From Psilocybe azurescens (lineage: Eukaryota > Basidiomycota > Agaricomycetes > Agaricales > Agrocybaceae), in assembly GCA_023853785.1 (NCBI GenBank), contig JAJIRX010000792.1, positions 1 through 64,000 of the forward strand: a stretch of 64,000 nucleotides of DNA, written 5' to 3'. Below the pieces are notes generated by a model, which did no database searches, was not told the origin of the DNA, and was given only the letters and a program-made list of their open reading frames with translations. The position numbers and the translations under genes were made by a program. Positions 48,548-61,002 of the stretch are shown here, piece after piece (the first letter of the stretch is position 1; each line of letters begins with the position of its first letter).

Positions 48548-50577
48548 TCAGAGTCGTACGGCGGTTCTTTCGTATTTTAGTTTGAAGGATCCGACAGGTG
48601 GTCGGCAAAGAAGAATGTCGTTCCAATTGGGGGCAGGAAGAGGGTTAGAAGGTTCGCCTTGTCGGTCAACGACAGAATGTCGGAATCCGAGAATGAACAT
48701 GGCAGCAATCAGTTTCAGCTCAACCTTGGCGAGTCGTGTTCCAAGACACACTGTCTTGCCTGTTGGTTTTGGGAAATAGAAAATCAGAACACCACGGTCA
48801 ACATTATGGCAATCGAAGTCACTTACCTCCGCCCCAACCAACATAAGCGAATGGAACATGGGTGGGCTCTTTCCTGCTGGGATCGAATTTCCAAGGATCA
48901 GGATAGATTTCTGGGTCGAGATGCACGTCACTAAAAGGATATATAACGTAGGCCCCGGTAGGAATTATTTTGTTGTTAATATATAGTTCTGGGCCAAGAT
49001 TCCTCCTCATGGCTGTATGAGGCTGCGCGATGCGTGTTGTTTCTCTGATAAGTGCATCCAAGACGGGTGTCTCGGTTTCCCAGACCTCGAGTGGAATGGC
49101 CCCGAGTCGGGCAGACAGCGATGTTGAAGAAGTTGACGTTGAAGGAGGAAAGGGAGAAGTCGGAGATTCGTTGGTGGGCGAGTTCTCTGGAGAATAGCAT
49201 CGTGAAGCAAGCAGAGATTCTACTTCGGCCGCAGCTTTTGCTCTCCACTCTGGATGTCCACCAAGATAAGTCATAAGCCACGATGCTATAATGAAAGGAA
49301 GGTCAGCAAACCAAAACTCTGATACTTCGGCGAAGACGTGGTAATACTGACCTGTCGTACCAGTGGCTCTTGCCCCGGCAATCAACAGTCCCATGATGAA
49401 CTGTACACATGGAAAGTTATCAGTGTCTGGAATGCATTGTGGGAACACCGCTCATGGGATTTTAGAAACCTACCCCCACGACCACAAGTTTCTCGTCTCC
49501 GGAATCCAACAGCATCTGAAGTGTGTCATGTCGTGAAATCCCGCTGTTTTCCCTGTCATTGATGGCTTTGATGACAATCTCATAAATTTCCTTTGTCGCC
49601 CATAATTTTTTGATCATCGCGGGTGTGGGAAGCCATGGCACGAGAACGGTCGCCGGCGTAGTTCCAGTGTCCAAAGTATCGTAAAGCACCTTGAGACGTG
49701 CGACGAGAGCAGGATCGTTGGAGATCTCCACACAGGACAGACTGCGGATCGTTAACTGAAATAGCAACTGTATTCAATTCAAAAAAAAATGAAGATCAGT
49801 CTGGGAAGCAATAAGCGCTTTAAGCAAAAGCTGACCTCATAGACATTTTCAAAGGGATCAAATTTCCCTGAGGTGCCCCACCCTCCATTATCTTCCGAGT
49901 GTCTTCCAGAAGATACGGGATAACTGGGAGAATAAAGGTCAATCAACACCAACACGCAATATCCATAAGGCCAAGTACTTACGCGAGGACAGTGACGCGT
50001 TTCTTTGTACATTGGCAAGGCGTTTATGGATGAGGGCTATCCGTCGTGTTTGAAGGTCAGAGGTGACACCCTTCACCATGGGAATCTGTGAATGACGAAG
50101 GGGGATTAATGAAGGTGAAGGCAAAATAAGAATAGAAACTTACAGCTCCAGAAAGAATCTTGAAACCTTCAGTAAGATCCAGACCTTTGGCAGTGAAGAA
50201 AGTTTGTCTCGCGGTCTCACCGGAGACTACCACCACTGTATTCTGGAAGAAAGAAATAGAAAGTTGGATCAGTAACGGCACCCGTGCAATACCAAAGCAA
50301 GGTTGGAATATACCCGTAGTAGCATAAACTGAAAAATATTCTGACCAGTGATGTGAAAGCCCCAATTGAGAAAGTCGTGTCGTTTGCGAAAGAAGGGTAT
50401 GATGTGGAAGATGGAGTAACCTGGTAGATATTTGGGAGCGTCTACTCCTTCATTCTGCCAGGCAGAAGTCACGAAAACGATCACGAGAAACGCTATGACG
50501 GCGACTGTAAATTGAGTTGCGAATCCCGCGGAGAGAAAGGCAGCGGCAGCAGACTGTAGGCCTATGCTGTAAGGCAT
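48548..50577 (-). CDS. cytochrome P450 monooxygenase
   Basis: About 530 residues, ER membrane-bound by a hydrophobic N-terminal helix (FTVAVIAFLVIVFVTSAW). Introns are at 50243-50313, 50096-50143, 49924-49982, 49768-49835, 49401-49473, 49286-49351 and 48760-48826. The I-helix motif is AGARATGTT, with the oxygen-activating Thr region. The K-helix ETTR (ExxR) is present, followed by YPDPWKFDPSR. The heme loop GWGGGKTVCLGTRLAKVE carries the proximal Cys, its glycines split by the last intron. A Ser/Thr/Pro-rich insertion (about 25 residues) lies between the I and K helices. A base is missing at the C-run 49881-49883. The layout recalls CYP51/CYP7-like fungal clans, but I cannot assign the family or substrate. 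No biosynthetic neighbours are evident. Confidence 0.88.
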
Positions 50578-51852
50578 GACGAAGGGTTCAGGCGAGACAA
50601 GGAGTTTTTTCGGGAGGGAAAGCCTTCGAACGCGTGAAGCGTCTTATAATGTTCAGGTCCAGCCGGGATATATCGACACATATCGAAGTACGCCATTTTA
50701 TACCCCTGCCAGAAGTAGCATGGCATGCAAACCCGGACGAAAGGAAAATCATAGATTGTCAGCGGTCTCCGGCAAAACCATGTATTCTCATTGCGGTCAT
50801 GCAACCTTTACGGAAGCGGAATCGACATTCTTGTTTTGCCAATCGGGGAGGGGGTCGAGAATCTTGCAGCATCTCGGGCCTCGTTTTTTCTTTTCATTTT
50901 TTCTTTCTCTTTTTGAGATCTATAGGTATTTCGAAAAAGGTCGGTCCCGAAATGAATGCAACAGGTCACAACTCCGTAAAGTGCCTCAGCCAAAGCTTCT
51001 TGTACACGTGCTAGTGTAAACCACTTGTCATGCCAAAGGCACCCACAAGCCTTGAAGTAGAGTCGCGTTTCACTATCTTGAGCATCACTGTCCCGATTCC
51101 CCACGGAGACCAAATACCTGGTAAAAATCCACTTACACCCTGGGGGCTGGGCATGATGTCGCCTGTTTGCTCGGAATTCATTTTCCAAATGTCCCGTTCA
51201 AAGAATATTTGCTGGCGATGTAGACCCTTACTGTGTCCGGTAACGGTGAACTTACAAACATGGAAAGAGATCACAGATCGTTCTCGACAGATCCCCCGAT
51301 CGCTTAAATTGCCCTTTGCGGCGATAACTTGATAAGTTCACTTGGACTGATTGATGGCGACACACTCCAAGCTACACCGAGGTTCATCATCTGGAAAATA
51401 TCATTCAGCCAGCAAAGAGACAACCTTATGTCGGTAGCAGCCTACATAGCATATCTCACGTCGTAATAACATCTTGATTTTGAACACGTAGTGGTGTGCG
51501 TTGGGCAGTGTGTCAATAGTCATCCAAAAGCAGCAAACGGAGCATTTGGCGGTGGAAAAAGAAGCATCGTGCGAGAGAACTGTAATCACAAGACCCAATT
51601 CGTCATGAATGCTGGGGCACAACACTCCGAATCTCCAAAGAAAACTTCTCGATTTTTCTACAGTGCGGATTACGCATATATAGTCTTTTAGATCCAAATA
51701 ATTCTTTCGGAAAATCAATTTCCTGAAATGAGGTACATGAATCAAATTGAGTCCCTAAGAAAGAAGAAAGCGCCAGGAACATTACTTACTTTGGTTATGC
51801 ATGATGAGACAAGCGACCATTTTGACCAAGTTTTCTACGCCTCTGTGCCTTC
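50578..51852. other. intergenic, no gene seen
   Basis: 5' flank of the P450 gene and 3' flank of the PAQR gene. Overlapping frames near 50576-51332 on both strands lack splice context and recognisable domains. Confidence 0.45.
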
Positions 51853-53110
51853 TCATTGTCCACAATTTGGTTGTGATATGCGGTATCGCAAAGATATCAA
51901 CACGCCTTGGTAATGTGCTAAAGCTGCCAGAACCACGCAAAAATGAAATATTTGGTGCGAGGCAAAGAAGAAATCGAAACGGCCAGGTGCAAGTCGTTCC
52001 GGGATTCGGTTGGCGCTAGAAGACGTGAAAAAATAGTGAGAGGGGGTCTTAATGAAATTAATAATAGGACGGAGGGCGAAGATCATCACGGAGATCATGG
52101 GGAAGATGAAACGAGGCAAACGGAAGTGACATACTATAACAATGCGCCGGCGATGTACAGTGCACCTGAAATCAATAGCCATTGGACACCCATGTCCGAG
52201 ACCAGTTCGTTGAAGCCATGCGTCAAAAATAGCTGAGTCACTGGGATGACTGCGCATAGGCCAAGACTGATGAACACAGTCGTCCGGGCGCCTCGATGAG
52301 TAGGTTTAGCATATTCAGGGTCCAAAACAATGAATGCCGCTCCTGTAGGATATTGAGTACCCCAAACGAATGTCAGAACTGAAGATCATGATCAAGGAAC
52401 AACATACCCATGCCAGCCAATGTCATCATCGTGAGATAGAGTTTTTGCATGAGAGGACTGCAAAAAAAGCCATAGTAGATTGATGGAAAAAATGATCCCA
52501 CAATGAGGATAATTATTCCGGAGTAGTCATAGGCATGGTAATGTGAGGCAGCCTTCACTGATTTTTAGCAGGGCAGACATGACAAACACGCAGAATCCTA
52601 ACCTCTTCTGAGTGGCAACCAGACGTATGGTAAAAAGCACTTGCCGCGAGGCATATACTCTGCAGACGCCAGAAATATTCCAATCACTGCTGTATCTTTC
52701 CATGTCGTAAGATCATGCAGTTCGACGTATGTAGGATAGAAAGTCGCCAGAAGATAGGCAAATAGAGCAGATCCCCACAGGTGACTGTGGATGTTGACTA
52801 GAAATTTTTAATTCCTGTGCAAGAGGTCGAAGTGGTGCCTACCTGTCTCGTTATGCAAGTCTGCGGTCGTAATGAGAACAAAGTTGCATGTAAAGTCGTG
52901 AAAATCTCGTACAGGCGTAGACAGACTTCAAACAGCCATGCCAGTTGTACTGTGGTCTATATTCATGGTTTCAGCCATTTGCCGAGGTATACGAGACTGA
53001 AACACACCTTCTGTAGCCACGAATGATATACTCATTATCCTTTGCCATTCCTCCAGCTCGTCCCAGTGCAGTAGCTGTGATTGTGCCTTTTCCCTGCCCT
53101 CCTTTGACCC
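51853..53110 (-). CDS. PAQR/adiponectin-receptor-like (Izh/HlyIII family) membrane protein
   Basis: Seven-helix membrane protein. The start is not resolved; coding is clear from about 53100 (HWDELEEWQRDNEYIIRGYR). Blocks then read YLHNETVNIHSHLWGSALFA, ASAFYHTSGCHSEE, YDYSGIIILIVGSFFPSIYY, VLDPEYAKPTHRGARTTVF and ANRIPERLAPGRFDF with FASHQIFHFCVVLAAL. The His/Ser/Asp metal-site pattern of PAQR hydrolases is visible (H in FYHT, HQIFH). Introns are near 52950-53007, 52861-52912, 52798-52842, 52560-52605, 52343-52407 and 52016-52134. Frame fixes are needed near 53045, 52930 and 52670. Fungal relatives (Izh proteins) act in sterol/zinc homeostasis signalling; the role here is inferred. Confidence 0.8.
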
Positions 53111-53847
53111 CTCTCAGCACCTTTTGGAAGCGTTACGCCGAGTTGCTGACCTCCTTTGCGATACCGAATTGAAAGATGGCTCCATGTGTGCAGTGTGGGT
53201 AGAAACGTCCGTTCGGCGCGAAACCTCACGGTGGAGCGAGTTGGGTAGAGAGCTTGGCCTTGAGTCGTCGAGAACGTCCAGAAGTCAGCAGTATTGAGTA
53301 CGTGATTCTTTGGGGCATTGGGGACTGGAAAACCATGTGCTAATGTGCCAAAGGTCAAACGAACGAAACGTTCTACTTATGTAAGCCATCACATCCAAGC
53401 ATCTCTGAACTCGGAATATCATTGGGTTTCCCGACTTTCGTTAACCCTAGAATGTGGGTCAGATACGGAGATGAAGTAGACATATTCGTCTTCTTATACG
53501 CCAAGTTTAGCGACTTCTGAGAAATACTACGATGCAAGGAGTCGGAACTAGACAAGAGTCATAGATCGGCAAGAATCGTTTTTCATGTCTCCAGCTACAT
53601 AATTCCACGACTACGTTGGACTTATCATTAGCCTGACATCACCACGCTCGAAGGCGCCAAGACTGGGCGAAGACGCCGTGGACTCGACCCCTTTAGCCCT
53701 TCTGTTCGGAGTGTATGTCGATATTGAGTGCAGTTGTCAAAGTTGGAGAAACCCGGAGTTTCCGCAAGCCTCATACTCATTTCGACAGTTTCATATGACG
53801 AATGGGTAGGTGGCATGCGTCCCCGTTACCGAACTCTTGCAAGATAT
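53111..53847. other. unresolved; may hold 5' end of PAQR and 3' exons of PDK1
   Basis: Minus-strand frames at 53373-53555 and 53628-53816 have Ser-rich, protein-like composition, but I could not splice them into either neighbour with confidence. Confidence 0.35.
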
Positions 53848-55500
53848 TCACTGACGAATGGCTGAAAGCGCATTAATATTAGAACGCTCGCAGCACATGC
53901 AATTGGCAAAATCTGATGCACGGCACATCATTCCATTAGACTCTTCTCTTGTATTTCTCACTCGATTCAGAGTTTCGTGGGCAAAAACCAAGAGGAAAGT
54001 CCGACATGAGGAGGGACATACACGAGAAGCAGTTTGAGAGAGTTTGGACACCACGGTACCGAATACATGATGCACATGTCCCGTGTGCGTGGCAGATGGA
54101 CTCTGCCATCCGGCCCACCTAGGTTCATGAGGCCAAAGAATCAAGATTGACTTGATATACAAAAAGCTAAATCCCGAGGAAGATGGAGTAGTTATATCTG
54201 GATAAGTCGTCAATCATTACCAACGTTGAGAATCTCAAAACCCGTCCAAAGATCATCTGTGGGCAGCTCCTGAGGCCTCGAGCGATAAGGACCAACCTCG
54301 ATCTTAGGAGGAGGTGCAGTCCAGAGGATTTTCCAGTCAATGACTGACCACGGTTTGGGTGGTGTCGCATCGTCAGAAGCAGCGGCCTTTCCGCCACTAA
54401 AAAAAGGATGTTGGCGGAGAATGTCTGGTGAAGATTTCGGTGGTACCCCTAGGCGTTCTTGTGGGTCGAGAATCTAGGTTTCGTCAGACAACAATACTAA
54501 GCTGTGAACGTGGTAATAACATACGAGCAGACTTTTAATCAAGTCGGCCGCATCCGGATCACAGGCTTTGGGTAAAGAAAAGTCCAGAGCTCTCACCCGC
54601 TTCATTGTGAGATAGTCCGTAGCGGCCGTAAATGGAGACGTTCCATAAAGGAAAAAGAACAGCGTGCAGCCTACGGCCCAAAGGTCGGGGCTAGATAAAA
54701 CGATTCAAACGATCCATATCGTGGAGTTAGAAAGTAGTACACACCTTTTGGGATTTGAATCAGAACGAGCAAGCAGCTCTGGTGAGATGTATGCTGCGGT
54801 TCCAACGAACGTGTTCGTTCTTGGAGCTAGATTCTCAATACCATAAAGATAAGCGAGCGACAAATAACCAAACTACTCACTTTCCATATCTGACCCTATG
54901 TACGCACACCCGAAATCTGCCAATTTGATCCGCATATCACTGTCGAGTAAAATATTCTCCGGTTTTATGTCGCGATGTGCCACTCCCCGACTCATGAAGG
55001 TATTGGATGGCATCCACCAACTGCGCAGTGTAGTAACGCGCGCAGTCGAGTGATATCGAACCTAGCCTCTGAACTAGGACCTTTAAATCGCCATTAGTAG
55101 CCAAATCCAAGGCGAAGTCTGACGATAAATGTCACTGCGTTGACATTATTCACAGCCAAAGACTTACATAGATGTGTCGAATCTTGGAAACAATGATGCA
55201 GGCGAATAACGCCAGGATGCGGATTAGGCCTCGTACCCAAAGCAATCAAAGCATCTTTCTCAACCATGGCAGATCGAATTACTTTCTTCTTCACTAACTG
55301 CGCCTTGTTCAAGACTTTCAGAGCATAGTGCTTGTTGTTCTTTTTATAAACTGCATCTATAATCTACGCCTTGAATGAGAACCCAAGACGAAAGGAAGAG
55401 ACGCAACCATACCGTAGCCAGAGAACCCCATGCGACTTCTTCTCCAAGTTCGAAATCATCCAAGGTTGCTTGCACTGGCTGCTTTACGGGTGGCATCAAC
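53848..55500 (-). CDS. PDK1/Pkh-like AGC master kinase
   Basis: Kinase domain with introns at 55365-55412, 55119-55167, 54834-54880, 54691-54744 and 54474-54524. It runs from [20 protein letters not shown] (Gly loop), [12 protein letters not shown] (VAIK Lys) and [20 protein letters not shown] to ENILLDSD. The rest reads KLADFGCA (DFG), [30 protein letters not shown] and [24 protein letters not shown] and the spacing fit PDK1, which phosphorylates activation loops of other AGC kinases downstream of sphingolipids/PI3K. A PDK1-type tail follows ([14 protein letters not shown], then [20 protein letters not shown] and [15 protein letters not shown], possibly a PH-like domain), ending by 53848 or later. 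An extra base at 54985-54988 splits HESGVAHRD. The start codon was not located; the 5' end may reach about 55750. The Gly loop is atypical. Confidence 0.78.
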
Positions 55501-55777
55501 GAATGCCCAAGAGAAATTCTATTGAGAAAAAGAAGGCTTTAGACCTGAATTGCGCCCGGCCGAGTTGATAGTATCCGAGTGCGAGGCGCGGGTGGGTTTG
55601 GAGGAACAGGTGAACAGATGAAAGAATGACGGTTCTGGGGCAAGGATGGGAAGGATGAGATAATCAGGATTACTCGACTGGTCATACTCAACACATTTGC
55701 TCCTTTCGGTCAATATTTCATCTTTTATCAGCGCCGTGAATGTCTCCCCCAACGACCTAATGCCATATGTCCTTGAT

Positions 55778-55859
55778 GTCCAAACAAATAGAGATAATTA
55801 TACATTGAATGCCTTGATATACATAGTCCAAACAGATAGAGATAATTATACATTGAATG
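55778..55859. repeat. 48-bp tandem duplication, 1.7 copies
   Basis: A unit beginning GTCCAAACAAATAGAGATAA at 55778 recurs from 55826 with one substitution over about 34 bases, including ATTATACATTGAATG. It lies between the stop of Fyv10 and the presumed 5' region of the PDK1-like gene. Confidence 0.85.
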
Positions 55860-55928
55860 ATGGTTTACACGACTGTATTTTACAACCGAACCTAAGCGGT
55901 ACGACCGCCGACGGAGTCCACAGAATAT

Positions 55929-57510
55929 TTAAGATATGAACACCTTTCGTAGCTCAGAGAATTGGCAGGAATCTCCTGTCCGCGGACAGGTTACTGTCCC
56001 CCGTTCTTTGCAGCCATCTCTTCCAAAGCCTATGATTGCAACGCGCTTGTCAGTCTTCAAACGGCGACATAGAAATAACCAGGAACGAACCTCTCGAGAA
56101 TACACATGTCCGTTTGGGAATGCCATTGGCATATTATCTTCATGCATGATCTTCCCACTTATCCGACAGACTATAGTCGAATTCGCATGGTGGCTATATG
56201 GAACCTCGCCTGCAAGCTTTCCGAGTCCCAGAGGTTGTAAACTCGACCCGGATTCCCCATCGCAAACTGGGCAATCGACATTTTTAGTCGAGTGGTCAAA
56301 GCATGCAGGAAGCTTCAATGCGACGAGGCCTGCGTATAGCGCGAGATGAAGAAGTGGCTCTGTCGATAGAGTATTGAGGTTATAGATTTCCAAACGGAAT
56401 GCCTTGGCAAGGGTATGCCAACGAGAGAGGTCATATAATCTCTGCAGAAAAGATAAGCCGATTTCGTCAACATGTACACGCCTAAAACCTACTTTGTAAG
56501 GGCCGCAGGCAGTGTTTGGTGGGAATGCCAGCAGAGCGGACAGTTGCCGAATCTGCGAAAGATGGGTATCGTGCCACGAAATTAGGTATTTCTTGGAATA
56601 GGAAATAGCTTCCAGAGTTTTTCTGGCTCTTGAGAGTTCGATGTATTCCTGCATGCGAAGGTCAAATTCTAAAGTACTCTGTCGGCAAAGGACGAAACTA
56701 AATTAGTAAAGATACAACCTAAGTAAATGTGACTGAGAACGTGCCTTGATTTTTCGAAGGGCGGTCTTGTTCTCGTTGCACCAAGCGAGAGCTTCGGTAC
56801 AACTATGACGAGCGAGACCGTCTTCTATGCGCCGTATATCCGAGAAAAGTTCGATATCTACGAGAGTCTGAAAATAAAAATGTTGAGATAATAGTGCGTG
56901 TGTGCAGGAACCACGTCATTCTCTACCTCGATGCCTTTTTCTGTAGCAATACGTTTGGCAGCATTTTCCTTCCCAGTTCTCAAGCACCAGTCCACAAGCC
57001 ATCTGTCAAGACGACTATCAGCCCACCTCGAAAACTCAGGCTGAGTGGTACTCTGGAGCGATTCAATGGTAGCCAGGTGGTGCATGCGCTCGCGCATCAC
57101 ATCTTGAGTAGGTTTCCCTGACGTCTCATGAAGGTCCGATAGCTACATTCACAATAAAGCTTTAATTATGAATCAAAAAAAAGTATGCACCGCACCTTTC
57201 TCTTCAAATTCTCGATCTTTCCAATCATATTGTCAATTGATTTCACCGCATCTTCTGGAGAAACATTCCCTTTCGATGCTCGAGATAGAAGTTCGTTCGT
57301 AGTATTTTGAACCCCGCCCAGTTCTCGTTCCACGTTCTTCTGCGACGTGCGGAATATCTTGCGATAGTTCTCGTATGGAACCTGTAAACGGTTAAAACGT
57401 TAACCCCTTGTCCATGAATCGCGAACTAAACACGGATATGAAGTGGGACGCACTCGAGCAAAGGGCTGCTCAAAGAGCATGACGCCTTCCATGTTTAGTT
57501 TGGTGCTCAT
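55929..57510 (-). CDS. FYV10: Fyv10/Gid9, GID/CTLH ubiquitin ligase subunit
   Basis: RING-type subunit of the GID E3 ligase that degrades gluconeogenic enzymes in yeast. The ATG at 57510 gives MSTKLNMEGVMLFEQPFARV. Coiled-coil and LisH-CTLH regions follow (RWADSRLDRWLVDWCLRTG, ALAWCNENKTALRKIKSTLE, then LRMQEYIELSR). The CRA region reads LYDLSRWHTLAKAFRLEIYN. The degenerate RING is VCRISGKIMHEDNMPMAFPN, then GHVYSREALEEMAAKNGG and VTCPRTGDSCQF. Introns are at 57382-57453, 57143-57195, 56868-56926, 56679-56744, 56442-56492 and 56030-56090. The fourth (56679-56744) reads GC..AG, not GT..AG. One base is missing in the C-run 55998-56002. Length fits the family. Confidence 0.92.
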
Positions 57511-60500
57511 TTACGCAGCAAAATTAGCCGGAATATGTTGTTATTCTCCTAGCAGTGGCCGAGGACATCAAGAAACTGGTTCAAAGGCCGTCTCACTCAA
57601 CAGCGCCGTAGACATCTACCGGGCCGTTACCCACACCATTTGTCATCAAACCCGACTGGCAACTTGATTTGATACTCTTCGACCTTTGTTTGACTGAACT
57701 TTCTGCTCGATCGATTTATATCTTCGATCAGCTTGTATATGCCAAAAATCATCATAATTTCAGCTTGTTCTACACTTGCTCTTCCGTTTTCTAAATTGTC
57801 GAATCTCTTGTTTGACCAACGTTCGACAGTCTACTCGGTCCCTCTGAGATTAGCAATCAGTCTGCAACTCGCTACCTGGGTACTGCTTGATACAAGGCTT
57901 TTGGATCCGGTCACGATATATCCAGAATTCAAAAAATCTACTGGTATCCCTGGTAGTCATTGCTCCTCTTGCCTAAAACTCGGTCCGACTACCGACAGCT
58001 TTCGAGCGCACATTACAATTATGACGATATACCAGGCTCGTCTTTTGACAGATCATCCTAGAGGCTGCGCATGAAACGCCTCATTCAATGGACATCGGAA
58101 GAAAATTTTACAACTTGCTCGTAGATAGCACGTATTGTCCTTTGCCGAATTACCCTCACTTCCTAGATGATTCTTGATCTCGCCAAAGCTCGATTTACGG
58201 CCATAATCCATGTCTTAATGTATGGGCAAATTTGGAGAATCGTCAAGACATGTACCTTCTACACTCATTTATGGCGCTCTCATCACCAAGCATGGTTCTT
58301 TGGGAATTCTAGTCTTGAAGCTGTCCCAGTTGGGTGGACTTTTAAAATCCATATCGGGCTCTACCAATTGTGTACTAATTCCCGAGTTATCCTGTGGCCG
58401 ACAATGAACTCTTGTACTCGTGGAATAATTTGAAATATCGGACACTCCACTTCTAGAGCGCTCCATCAGGGGTCGATTCCTGAATATCTCCTGCCCCCGA
58501 GATCGCAAAACAAAACGAAAAAAAAAAAAAAAAAAAGTTGCATATCAGTTGTTTGGAATCCTGTTCTCATCGTTACGGCTGAATCCTTCTGGATCTTGGA
58601 GCCACTACTCAGTCCACTCAACGATGTTGCTCTGCCCCATCATCCATGTATGAAATCTTTCCAGGAGGGATTCGCATGTATTTCAATTTCTTTTGCCACA
58701 ACGATCGTTTCGAGGTGTTTTTACCCGGGGGGTCTCTGAATTAACCTCCGTCAGATCTCCAATTTCTCGGAACAGAGGGCCTTGTTCTTTAATACAGCCC
58801 TTGACTTTGCTCGTAGCTCTTTCCTACAATTACACTGCTAAGATTCCTGGGGCTCGATCGGGTCTAGCATACAAACGGTTTAATTTTTCGATCTCCTGAA
58901 AACAAGAGCTGGGGACCGTGAGCCTGTTGCACTCCATGAGGTTAACACGACCCAATGGACAGTTCAGGTAAAGGATTACAATGACTTTATAGGACATTTA
59001 ACCTAATACGCCTCAAAGACATTTTTAGATCTGAGAAGTGAAGCTGCTTTGCCTCATTTATTCTTTGGCGACGATTTCTATTTTGGCATGCCTCACCGAG
59101 GCCTCTGGTGATGCTTAGACCTCCGAGCGGATGTGCCTTTCTGAAAGTCCCTGTGCAGCCATGTTGTCGTGCTTGAAATTCATCCTTGATGTTCGTGGAG
59201 AAAGCTTCCGCCTTCAGTCGGAACTCTGACATCATAAAGCGACTGCATGCCCTGAAACTGTATTATATGCTGGAACTGCAGTTGGCTGCAGTCTGAGCCA
59301 CATCATTATTAATCTATCATGTTCTTCGGCCCCTCTGCGCCCTTAGCTTTGGGCCCTTATCCGGATCAAAGACATGAAGGTTGCCATCCTTTGGTTGCTG
59401 CTCCGTTTGATCAATTCTAGGTGACAAGGACGCGTCATGTAACCGTAAACATTCATGAAAATGCAAAAAAAGAAAAAGCACTGCTGAAAAAGTCGTTTAT
59501 TGATGATCTACATAACGGATCTACCGTCTTATTCGGTTAGCTTGAGGACCCGTTTAGCTTCCAGTGGCGATACGTTCCTCGTTTCTCTTTATCAGGATTC
59601 AGGAGGTCTTGTCCGATTAAGGTATACCAAGTCGGCCTGGCTCTGAGTACTCATTGACATTCGGGACGCGCATACACGAGGACTTCCATTTTGGTCTTGT
59701 GCGGAATTACAAACCAGTACACTTCATGCGCACCACATATAATCTGAGAAGGCACGAGGACTTATCTGTATATAACGACGAAGCATAGCCTGGGATCAAC
59801 ATAGAGAGAATGATGTGAATCATCGCCGGGCACCGACCTAGATTGACACCTCAGTGTTGCGAATTGACAACTTCGCGGCCATTCGCCGACATAGATCCCT
59901 CAAAGTCCATCTGTCTGTTTAAACCTATTTAAAGCCAGCGTAAATGAGAAATCTATTTTGTACTTTGGCAAGTCTCATCACAGACATCTCGACGCGGCAA
60001 GCTATTTAGGACACCTCGAGTAGTTGGTATATGAATGGTACAAGTGCGGACATGGACACTGCAGCACGATGACACCGTCCATGGAACTCGATACCCAGTT
60101 CAATTCACGGTGCCACGTTCATAAAAATGTATTATACCAAATCTCGAACTATGTTGGGCATTGAGCATAGAAGTCTGAAGAAACACCACCAAGTCGCGAG
60201 GTGCACGTCTAATATGCGATTATCAGAATATCCACGAAGCCTCACACTCATCTAATAACCTGACGTTCGCAGAGCAAATGCTGAAATAATTTAATATATC
60301 AGAGAATTGCAGTTCTGTCGAAGGCAGTTCCCGTCAGAGACACGGCCTTGGACAGAAATAATCCAGAGAGCATTCTTTGCCAGGCATGCAGAGCAGGCCG
60401 GCGATGCCAGTCGCCCCAAGGCGCCGCGTTATCTAGGCCTAAAGCTTGTATCTTCCGGTTAGAAATAGGTCGGCTAACGCAAGCATACATGTGCTAAAGG

Positions 60501-61002
60501 GCGTTCCTCGGATTTTGCCCATACTTCGTACGTTTCTGCCGGGCGAGAAGGTGTCAGTTGAGTATAATTTTGCCTCAATTGTGGTTCATAACACTGAGGC
60601 ACACGCTACAAGCGTCCCGAGATACCCCTGAGGTTTTGGGGTTGTCTGGATTTTGGCGTCTAAACCGGGCCTGAAGGCGGGTAGACGGTTGTTCATGGGA
60701 AAAGAGAAACAAGACAATCGGGGATTCTGCTACGCCTGGAGAGAATTTGAATTCGAGACGCATGCACCAAGTCACGCAAGACAAAGATGTAAATCTGACT
60801 AATGTTTTAGGAAATCATGAGAACGAAGAAACGAGGATAATACACTCACATGAAACGGCAAGACAAAACCACGGACTAACATCCTTGAAAACGTTCTGAT
60901 AGTCACAAGAGTTTTAGAACCGCACACAACAGCAAACAGAAGGGCCATCCTTCTAGAAAAGTGCACTGAAATTATTTTGTAGGTACAATAAATGTCCAAT
61001 AC
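57511..61002. other. 3.5-kb stretch without a recognised gene
   Basis: Only short frames on both strands. A minus-strand frame near 58269-58508 and plus-strand frames at 57733-58074 and 58167-58433 lack family resemblance. It could hold non-coding transcripts or fast-evolving genes that I cannot see. Confidence 0.45.
58518..58537 (+). repeat. A20 homopolymer tract
   Basis: Twenty consecutive A bases, the longest homopolymer in the window. It may be a poly(A) scar of a retroposed transcript or a nucleosome-free poly(dA) tract; no flanking target-site duplication was confirmed. Confidence 0.9.

Noticed and set aside
48276..48626. Minus-strand frame with hydrophobic Phe/Leu/Ser content just beyond the P450 stop
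   Set aside because: No splice link to the P450, no family resemblance, and it lies in its 3' flank.
51030..51332. Overlapping plus and minus frames between the P450 and PAQR genes
   Set aside because: Neither strand shows a domain, splice sites or a start context; likely chance open frames.
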